A stretch of DNA of 6,029 nt, taken from Bacillota bacterium (GTDB taxonomy: Bacteria > Bacillota > Clostridia > Christensenellales > UBA1242). A model generated the notes under the pieces. It made no database searches. It was not told where the DNA came from and saw only the letters and a list, made by a program, of their open reading frames with translations. This document shows, one piece after another, positions 1-5,000 of the stretch; the first letter of the stretch is position 1, and every line of letters starts with the position of its first letter. Both the position numbers and the translations under genes were made by a program. The stretch lies in contig WQZR01000060.1 of assembly GCA_009780625.1 (NCBI GenBank), forward strand, positions 1 to 6,029, read 5' to 3'.

Positions 1-118
1 CCACAAAGAACACTCCGATTGGATATGATAGTGCCATCATCACAATGCATGTGATAATTCCAACTCCGCCTAGAATGATTAGAATAAGTTCTGTTGCTTT
101 TCTTACGTTTGATTTCAT
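1..118 (-). CDS. N-terminal part of a small membrane protein, cut by the window edge
   Basis: The start codon is at 118-116 on the minus strand and 39 full codons are readable before the left edge. The product begins MKSNVRKATELILIILGG and continues into a hydrophobic stretch (roughly residues 11-39) containing GVGIITCIVMMALSYP. That gives a short basic N-terminus followed by at least one membrane segment, so it is probably an inner-membrane protein or a signal-anchored one. The start is well supported: AGGAGG lies six bases upstream (130-125) and an extended -10 element lies further up. It is divergent from the tRNA-Trp gene. The family is not recognised. Small Bacillota membrane proteins of unknown function begin like this, but the rest of the gene is needed. 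I am confident it is coding and have no view on function. Confidence 0.75.
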   Translation of the reverse strand, partial: MKSNVRKATELILIILGGVGIITCIVMMALSYPIGVFFV

Positions 119-124
119 TTTTTT

Positions 125-157
125 CCTCCTAAATATATTTATAAACCTATTGTAGCA
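125..157 (-). promoter_or_regulatory. Promoter and ribosome binding site of the left-edge membrane protein gene
   Basis: On the minus strand, TGC directly followed by TACAAT (157-149) forms an extended -10 element. Transcription would start near 142 and give a leader of about 24 bases. AGGAGG at 130-125, six bases before the ATG, is a near-ideal Shine-Dalgarno site. No good -35 box is visible; TCAATT at 177-172 is the best candidate at the right distance. Confidence 0.65.
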
Positions 158-173
158 CATATTAAATAAATAA

Positions 174-202
174 TTGACTAATTAGTCATTTTTTGGTATT
201 AT
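174..202 (+). promoter_or_regulatory. Promoter of tRNA-Trp
   Basis: TTGACT (-35, 174-179) and TATTAT (-10, 197-202) are separated by exactly 17 bases, and TGG precedes the -10 as an extended element. Transcription should start near 208-209, leaving about 19 bases of 5' leader to be removed by RNase P before the tRNA at 228. This is the closest match to a full sigma-70/sigma-A consensus promoter in the window. Confidence 0.75.
175..188. promoter_or_regulatory. Perfect 14-bp palindrome between divergent promoters
   Basis: TGACTAATTAGTCA reads identically on both strands. It overlaps the -35 box of the tRNA-Trp promoter (TTGACT, 174-179) and sits just upstream of, and partly over, the -35 zone of the minus-strand gene. 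Such a site could bind a dimeric regulator acting on one or both genes. This is inference from symmetry and position only; in AT-rich DNA a chance palindrome is possible. Confidence 0.3.
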
Positions 203-227
203 TAAAAACGTTCGCAAAAAACGACAA

Positions 228-301
228 AGGGAGTTGGTATAGAGGTTGTGCCTCGGTCTCCAAAACCGATGAGATGGGTTCAAGTCCTATACTCCCTGCC
301 A
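228..301 (+). tRNA. tRNA-Trp (anticodon CCA)
   Basis: The gene folds into a complete cloverleaf. The acceptor stem pairs 228-234 with 291-297, seven perfect pairs. The D arm is 237-240 with 248-251, with two G-U pairs. The anticodon stem is 253-257 with 265-269, five perfect pairs, closing the loop CTCCAAA, so the anticodon is CCA at 260-262 and reads UGG. The variable region is four bases (270-273). The T arm is 274-278 with 286-290 and the loop TTCAAGT. The discriminator base is G298, typical of bacterial tRNA-Trp, and CCA is encoded at 299-301. It has its own promoter upstream and a terminator at 351-378. Its 3' end is duplicated at 331-346. A CCA anticodon, not UCA, agrees with UGA being a stop codon here. 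Confidence 0.97.
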
Positions 302-346
302 AAACCAGAGGGTAGAAGAGTACACGTAAGTATACTCCCTGCCAAA
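288..346 (+). repeat. Direct repeat of the tRNA-Trp 3' end
   Basis: The 16-base sequence TATACTCCCTGCCAAA occurs at 288-303, where it is the 3' end of tRNA-Trp plus two following bases, and again at 331-346. Similarity continues past the identical core: both copies go on to a C(C/T)AGAGG stretch and then a hairpin with a GTRA loop. The unit is about 43 bases, so this looks like a degenerated tandem duplication of the tRNA tail and its downstream hairpin. A scar of integration at the tRNA 3' end is an alternative, but no integrase is present in the window. Confidence 0.75.
318..337 (+). other. Stem-loop after tRNA-Trp formed with the duplicated tRNA tail
   Basis: Bases 318-325 pair with 330-337 around the loop GTAA, with one C-A mismatch. 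The 3' arm is made of the second copy of the tRNA 3' end. No T-run follows, so it is not a canonical terminator. It may protect or help process the tRNA 3' trailer, or simply be a relic of the duplication. Confidence 0.5.
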
Positions 347-350
347 CTAG

Positions 351-378
351 AGGAAAATACGTGAGTATTTTCTTTTTT
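351..378 (+). terminator. Intrinsic terminator of the tRNA-Trp transcript
   Basis: GAAAATAC (353-360) pairs perfectly with GTATTTTC (365-372) around a GTGA tetraloop, and a run of T follows to 378. Bases 351-352 can extend the stem against the T-run. It ends the tRNA transcript immediately before the promoter of the next gene. Confidence 0.85.
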
Positions 379-379
379 A

Positions 380-408
380 TGATACAATCAAATGATGTAA
401 AAAAGGAG
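380..408 (+). promoter_or_regulatory. Promoter and ribosome binding site of the 181-aa protein gene
   Basis: TGA followed by TACAAT (380-388) forms an extended -10 element; no clear -35 exists because that position lies in the preceding terminator hairpin. A start near 395 gives a leader of about 26 bases. AAAGGAG at 402-408 is the Shine-Dalgarno site, 12 bases before the ATG at 421, which is rather long spacing. It still decides the start: the in-frame ATG at 379 lies inside the promoter and has no ribosome site. Confidence 0.6.
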
Positions 409-420
409 ATATATATAAGT

Positions 421-966
421 ATGGAACAAAAGATATTTCTAAAAGAAAAAGAGTTCCCAATGCCGGTTAAGAAAATTAAACCAACCGATTTGGAATATCT
501 AGACGCAAGTGAGATTGAAGCATATCTAAGGTCTATTGAAGTGATTAGACCTTGGGAAGTTATTGAAACAAGCAAAGGGGCAATTGCAGGCGTTTCGGCT
601 CTTTCGATTGTTTCTGTAAAGAAAATGCCAAAAGAAGAAAAAGATAGAACAGGAACATTCTTCAACTTTATTCAATATAAGTTCAGTTGTGACATAAAAA
701 ACGGAAAAGTTGGAAAAACAACACTTGCAAACTTCACAACATATGTAAAAGATGCATATTCCTACAGCCTTCCAGCTTTCATTCTTGAGAGTCTGAAGAA
801 AAAAGATAAGGCAAGAGCAAAGCAATATGCTGCAGAGTTTAAAGCAGAACTTTCTAAGTTATATACAAAGAAAATAACTCACGATAAAAAAGAGCTAGAA
901 AAATTTAAAGCAGAAGTTGTTGGGACAACTGCAGAATCAAAAGTTAGTTTGTCAAAAATTAAATAA
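421..966 (+). CDS. Lysine-rich protein of unknown function, 181 aa
   Basis: I do not recognise this protein. It begins MEQKIFLKEKEFPMPVKKIK. It has no signal peptide and no membrane segment, so it is probably cytoplasmic. It contains 32 lysines in 181 residues and a single Cys (residue 90). Residues 22-50 are acidic and include an ExIEVIRPWEVIET stretch with the only Trp. Residues 52-66 form a small hydrophobic patch (AIAGVSALSIVSV). Residues 78-108 have alternating aromatic and polar residues suggesting beta strands. From about 120 to the end it is strongly helical and rich in Lys, Glu and Ala, with coiled-coil-like spacing, and would suit RNA, DNA or acidic-partner binding. It has its own promoter and terminator and so is not in an operon with the tRNA. 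The reading frame and signals make it clearly a gene; its role is unknown. Confidence 0.85.
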   Translation: MEQKIFLKEKEFPMPVKKIKPTDLEYLDASEIEAYLRSIEVIRPWEVIETSKGAIAGVSALSIVSVKKMPKEEKDRTGTFFNFIQYKFSCDIKNGKVGKTTLANFTTYVKDAYSYSLPAFILESLKKKDKARAKQYAAEFKAELSKLYTKKITHDKKELEKFKAEVVGTTAESKVSLSKIK

Positions 967-971
967 TTATA

Positions 972-994
972 TGTAGGGGTTGACCGTCGGGCGA
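972..994 (+). repeat. Copy A of a motif shared with the lipoprotein leader
   Basis: The blocks TGTAGGG, TTGAC, GTC and GGGCGA occur here in the same order as at 1898-1929. Here they make up most of the terminator hairpin; in the second copy a nine-base insertion separates the last two blocks. The two copies may be a dispersed small repeat or a coincidence of hairpin-rich sequence. Confidence 0.4.
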
Positions 995-1003
995 CCCTTT
1001 TTT
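975..1003 (+). terminator. Intrinsic terminator of the 181-aa protein gene
   Basis: GGGTTG (977-982) pairs with CGACCC (992-997); inside are an A-G mismatch, two C-G pairs and a GTC triloop, and six T follow (998-1003). It lies nine bases after the TAA stop. The T-run reaches the stop codon of the convergent minus-strand gene. The minus strand has no T-run after the hairpin, so it is mainly a plus-strand terminator. Confidence 0.85.
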
Positions 1004-1211
1004 ATGAAGTGGTGCTGGTTCTTGTTGTTTTTGCACATTTGTCTCGTTGACCAGCAATCATCACAAGATTCGCACCAACTGCTGAAATTATGTCTGCAAC
1101 TAAATCTAGAGTGTCTATATCTTTAACGATTTTAGAAATTTCTTTTGTGATTACTGTGGTTATTGCAAGCAAATCGCTTTCTGAAATGTTGCATAGGTTT
1201 TTCGTGCTCAT
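1002..1211 (-). CDS. Small protein of 69 aa, probable DUF6774-like family
   Basis: The protein begins MSTKNLCNISESDLLAITTV. It has an amphipathic or hydrophobic helical core (about 13-54), with ISAVGANLVMIAGQRDKC at 42-59, and a short tail rich in Thr and Ser. From memory, a family of short Bacillota proteins (DUF6774) has this shape: two helices, a G-x-x-L-x-x-I-A segment near the end, then an A-x-R-x-x-C-like pattern. I infer membership without having run a search. Cys7 and Cys59 are the only cysteines. It lies between two plus-strand genes and is divergent from the cyclo-ligase. No Shine-Dalgarno site precedes the ATG. TACACT ends five bases before it, so, if expressed, it may be leaderless like its neighbour. 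The unusual lack of a ribosome site is the main reason for caution. Confidence 0.6.
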   Translation of the reverse strand: MSTKNLCNISESDLLAITTVITKEISKIVKDIDTLDLVADIISAVGANLVMIAGQRDKCAKTTRTSTTS

Positions 1212-1224
1212 ATTTTAGTGTATT

Positions 1225-1233
1225 TGATATAAT
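1225..1233 (+). promoter_or_regulatory. Extended -10 promoter giving a leaderless cyclo-ligase mRNA
   Basis: TGA plus a perfect TATAAT (1228-1233) forms an extended -10 element, with only five bases between it and the ATG at 1239. Transcription normally starts about seven bases after the -10, which falls on the start codon itself (1239-1240). There is no Shine-Dalgarno sequence between promoter and gene. A convincing -35 is not visible. Confidence 0.65.
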
Positions 1234-1238
1234 GGAAT

Positions 1239-1823
1239 ATGGTTACAGCAGAAATTAAAAACAAACTTAGGCTTAGATTTAAGGAACTTAGAAACAAACA
1301 AGAGGCTCCATCGCGTGACGCTCTGAATAATATGTTTAAAATAGTCATAGAAGAAATAGGGGAAGCGGAGACAATTTTTTGCTATGTTTCATATGATTAT
1401 GAAGTTCCAACACATGAATTTATTAAACAACTGCTTGCCGCTGGAAAAACTGTTCTTGTTCCAAAATGCGTCAACGACGAAATGTATGCTATTAGTTGTG
1501 AAGACTTTGACAAACTTGAACCGTCTAGCATTGGAATCTTAAGACCAGCTGAAACTCTTAAGGAGTTACAGGCACAAGGCAGGGTTTATTCAAAAGAAAA
1601 AATAGACGTTGCGATTGTTCCAATTCTTGCTTTTTATGAAATGTTTCGTCTTGGTTATGGTGGCGGAAACTATGACAAGTTTTTGAAAAACACAAAAATT
1701 AAGAAAATCGGAATTGCTCACGAGTTTTCTAAAACCGAAATTGACTTTTCTGAGCCTCATGATGTTCCAATGGACGTTATTGTGGCAACAAATGGAGAAA
1801 TCTATAGAAAAAAAACTGTCTAA
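1239..1823 (+). CDS. fau: 5-formyltetrahydrofolate cyclo-ligase (5,10-methenyl-THF synthetase)
   Basis: This 194-aa cytoplasmic enzyme (also called ygfA, fthC or MTHFS) should use ATP and Mg2+ to convert 5-formyl-THF to 5,10-methenyl-THF, recycling a storage or inhibitory folate into the one-carbon pool. The length is usual for the family. An N-terminal KNKLRLRFKELRN helix (7-19) is typical. The VLVPK strand is at 72-76, IVPILAF at 126-132, the glycine-rich phosphate-binding RLGYGGGNYDKFL at 137-149, and EPHDVPMD at 172-179, all in family order. The segment between AF and RLG is divergent: YEMF replaces the usual D-x-x-G-x, so an Asp and a Gly that are common there are missing, and VPG is VPI. 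The start is supported because residue 1 precedes the conserved N-terminal helix and the next ATG is codon 32. It has its own promoter and terminator, so it appears monocistronic and probably leaderless. Confidence 0.93.
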   Translation: MVTAEIKNKLRLRFKELRNKQEAPSRDALNNMFKIVIEEIGEAETIFCYVSYDYEVPTHEFIKQLLAAGKTVLVPKCVNDEMYAISCEDFDKLEPSSIGILRPAETLKELQAQGRVYSKEKIDVAIVPILAFYEMFRLGYGGGNYDKFLKNTKIKKIGIAHEFSKTEIDFSEPHDVPMDVIVATNGEIYRKKTV

Positions 1824-1841
1824 AAATGGCGGTTTTTTTTT
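1811..1841 (+). terminator. Intrinsic terminator overlapping the cyclo-ligase stop codon
   Basis: Bases 1811-1820 pair with 1828-1837, with two G-U pairs, around the loop TAAAAAT. The TAA stop (1821-1823) lies in that loop, and T residues run on to 1841. The stem is formed by the last coding codons, so ribosomes finishing the gene would briefly compete with hairpin formation. Confidence 0.75.
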
Positions 1842-1860
1842 GTTCTTCTATATATGCCTT

Positions 1861-1869
1861 TGGTATAAT
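1861..1869 (+). promoter_or_regulatory. Extended -10 promoter of the lipoprotein gene
   Basis: TGG followed by a perfect TATAAT (1864-1869) forms an extended -10; TTGTTC at 1840-1845 is a weak -35 with 18-base spacing. Transcription would start near 1876, leaving a leader of about 134 bases. A second perfect TATAAT at 1882-1887 lacks the TGn extension and could be an alternative start. Confidence 0.6.
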
Positions 1870-1897
1870 ATTTCCAGTTAATATAATGCAAACTATT

Positions 1898-1929
1898 GTA
1901 GGGTATTGACTGTCACTCTAGGTGGGCGA
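1898..1929 (+). repeat. Copy B of the shared intergenic motif, in the lipoprotein leader
   Basis: TGTAGGG, TTGAC, GTC and GGGCGA appear in the same order as at 972-994, but with extra bases before the last block. The arms ATTG (1905-1908) and CGAT (1927-1930) can still pair, with the same A-G mismatch seen in copy A, but the outer GGG-CCC pairs and the T-run are absent, so this copy is not a terminator. It lies within the transcribed leader. Confidence 0.4.
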
Positions 1930-1947
1930 TTTTCAAAATGTGCTAAT

Positions 1948-1976
1948 AGGGGCTGTTATGCTTTTATCTAGCCTTT
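1948..1976 (+). other. Leader hairpin hiding a possible upstream ribosome site
   Basis: Bases 1948-1955 pair with 1969-1976: a core of GGCT with AGCC extended by G-U and A-T pairs. The 5' arm contains AGGGG, which could be a Shine-Dalgarno site, and the loop holds the ATG at 1958. Five T (1974-1978) follow the core stem, so weak attenuation is also possible. No known riboswitch class was recognised. Confidence 0.4.
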
Positions 1977-2008
1977 TTGCGTTTAACGAAATGGAAGAGG
2001 AGTGCTGA
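1958..2008 (+). CDS. Possible 16-codon upstream ORF before the lipoprotein
   Basis: The frame reads MLLSSLFAFNEMEEEC and stops at TGA 2006-2008. The lipoprotein ATG begins at 2010, only one base later. AGGGG at 1948-1952, five bases before the ATG, could serve as its ribosome site. The Shine-Dalgarno site of the lipoprotein (within 1993-2002) lies inside the last codons. This arrangement would suit translational coupling or a leader peptide. A frame this short can arise by chance, and no codon-use argument can be made, so it is tentative. Confidence 0.3.
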   Translation: MLLSSLFAFNEMEEEC

Positions 2009-2009
2009 T

Positions 2010-5000
2010 ATGAAGAAAAAATGGTCGTCGTTTATTGTTGCTGTTTTTGCTTTCTTTTTCGTATTTTTGGCAGCATGTCAGGAACCTACACAAAACATAA
2101 GAATCTCTGTTTCTCAGGCTAGCTTTTCCATAGAGATGAGTCAGGTTGCAGCAGAAAACAGAAGGACTGTTAATGCTACCGTGAGCGGTCTTCCAAGTGG
2201 CTATTCAGCAGAACTGATTAGCATTCAAAGCACAAGCACTGGGGTTGTTCAAATTCTTATGAACGAGGTGACCAGAAGTGGCGGAACAACAACAATTCCA
2301 TTTGTTGCTGTTGGTGCTGGGACTGCACAGATTATTGTGATTAGCGAAGGGAACAGAAGAGCGACTGTTGATGTTGAAGTAAGCATTCCGGTTTCGGGAA
2401 TGGCATTTAGTTCAAACTTCTTTGATACGAACGTTCTTGTTAGAGGGGCAGCGTATACGCTTCCATCAAACGCACTTAACATATTGCCATCAAATGCAAC
2501 AGACACCAGAGTTGCATTCTTCCTATATAGAAGAATTCAAACAGGTGAGGATTTTGCATTCCAAAGAATTATGCAACTTGAAAACAACAGAAGCCTTTCG
2601 GCTGCTGTAACGAGCGACTTGCCAGCGGGAACATATTTCATCACGGCTGTGCACGAAGCAATAAACCCTGCAACAGAACAACCATTTATGGCTAGACAAG
2701 AAATTAGAATTATAAACAGACTTGAAACAAATCATATATGGCTTAGCGACCCTGGCATTCCAAACATTATTGCAAGCAGACTTGAAGCAATCAACCTTGT
2801 TAGAACAGGGCGTGCGGAAAAGGCAGAACAACAAGTTACAATCAGAGTTGACGGTCTTATCGGGGCGGGACAAGTTTCAGTTAGACACGTTCCAATGCCT
2901 GGCGAAGTTTTATTCACCGTAAACAGAGTTGAAGCAAACAGATTTAACATTAGACACTCAGACGTGAACGGTGAAACAAGAATACACTTCGATGTTGCAC
3001 CAACAGAATTTTCGGCTTTCCCAGAAGCTTGGGTTAGGGTTTCCTTTCCAGTAAGCATTGTTGAAGAACCAACAAGCATTTCCTTCAATGGAAGAACTGG
3101 AGCAGGATTTAGTTTTATTGCATATGAAAATATTCCACAAGACTTTAGAGTTTCAGTAAACCCAGTTACAACAAGATATACTCAAATGTTTATTGGAATT
3201 CCACAAAACCAAGTTGCAAACTATAGATTTACACAAAGAGACCCACAAACTGGTGTTTCAAGCCAACTTACATTTACAGCAAGAACTGGTGAAGGTTTTA
3301 GCACAAACCGCTATGCAGAGTTCACTTCAGGACTTGAACTTACAGTTGAAGCACTTTCAAACAACACAAACTCAACTACTGTGACTGTTCACAGTGGAAG
3401 AGATTCAGATGTTAGAGCGTCAATAAGCCTATCAACAGGAATATTCTTGACTGGTCTTACACTTACAGATACAACAGGTACGCCAATTCAAACATGGGCA
3501 AGAGACACAGACCTAAGCGACATGGAACCAATCTTTATGAGAAGAGGAGCAGAGTTTGTTTTCAACATCACTCCAGTTCCAATTGGAGCGAATTTTGCTT
3601 CGCTAAATTTTGCAGTTGAGGGAAACAGTTCAACTGTTGATATTAGACATAACCCTTCAAGAACTCAATTTGTAATAACAGGTTTAGAGGAAAGCCCAGC
3701 GGCTGGAACAAAGATTGTTGCAAACAATGGTGCATTCACAATGGACATTGCGTTGAGTTTCTTTGTTTTCGACCCTGTTGTTAACCCATCATCAAATATT
3801 AGGCTTATCACAGAAACACCGCAACAAAACGCAAGAATTGCCGACATGAGAACTTCAACAATCGGAACAACATATATGGCTCTAAGAAATAGAGCAGGTC
3901 TAGCAACGCTTCCTTGGATTGAAGCTGCTGCGTTTTCTGGAACGACTAGAGGCGGAACTATCACAGGCGTGACATACAGAATTCTTTCAGATGACAATTT
4001 GACTAATATTGGGTTCCATCCAAGTGCAAGAGGTCCACACACATTTGATATTCACCTTCCAGATGGGGCAAGCACTGGAGATGTCTTTGTTGAATTTGAA
4101 ATAAGTTTTAGAAACCAATTTGGCGACATAAGCACAATTTCTAGATTTCTAGATATAACTGTTGTTGATGAAATTTCTGAGAGCAGAGTTTTCTTCTATA
4201 ATTTCTTGGATGCAGTTGAATCTGACGGTTTAACTATAAACAGAATGACAAGTGCTACACTTGTTGACTATCAAGATGCTGGTGTTCATGCAGTTGAACA
4301 GAGTATCACTCATATTGGATTAAACCTTGGAGCGGGGATAACTGATAGAGGTGTGCCAATTATGCCATCTCAAGTTACTCGCATTGAGTTTACAACAAAC
4401 GTTCCAGCAGGACTGGATATTCTTACAATTCAGCCGTCATTGATAGCGGGACAATCTCTAGTTTTTAGCATCCTTGCTGGAAAACTTCCAGTTGGAGCAC
4501 CGAGTTTTTCAGTTGTTGTTCTTGCATCGATTACAGAATTTGAAGGTGCTAACGCGGTGACACACACATTTAGGTTTACAGTTCACGTATCACGTGCCGC
4601 AGTTGTTGAGCAAATTATGCTTCAAGGTGCGCATAACAGAAACGGAGTGAATTCATTCAACCTACAAGGAATTGGGGCAAGCCATGTGTTTGGTGTTGTA
4701 ACAAGACCAAACCTAGGAATAGCAGGGCTTGGTTTTGAAGTAGACAACGAAGATGGTTTGACTATATCTCGTGTAAACAACAACAGCTTTAGAATTACTG
4801 CAAACGAAATTGGAATCTATAGAGTTTTGATTTTCCCACAAAACAGATATATTTTAGATAGAGCAGTGTTTGCTTTAAACACATTTGATTTCCAACAATC
4901 TCATATAAGAACTTCACATAACACAAGAGGAATTGTTGAACTTAGAATTGTTGTTTCTGATGGTGATGTTATTGCACACGAAATTGCCAATGAAATTGAA

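Noticed and set aside
361..420. Upstream extension of the 181-aa gene to GTG 361 or ATG 379
   Set aside because: This stretch is terminator hairpin, promoter and Shine-Dalgarno site; the ATG at 421 follows AAAGGAG.
186..665. Minus-strand frame of 159 codons
   Set aside because: It runs antisense through the tRNA, its terminator and the 181-aa gene; part of its sequence is simply the tRNA read backwards. No ribosome site was seen.
1876..2009. A known riboswitch in the lipoprotein leader
   Set aside because: I compared it mentally with the THF and cyclic-di-GMP types and found no matching conserved core; only a generic hairpin is supported.
2422..3384. Short plus-strand frames at 2422-2610, 2722-2922 and 3193-3384
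   Set aside because: They are out-of-frame readings inside the lipoprotein with low-complexity products and no start signals.
3665..4042. Long minus-strand frames inside the lipoprotein gene (also 2249-2506, 2523-2873, 2732-3088, 5027-5344, 5348-5749)
   Set aside because: They are shadows of the biased codon use in the plus-strand lipoprotein, which is uninterrupted for 1340 codons with signal peptide and ribosome site.
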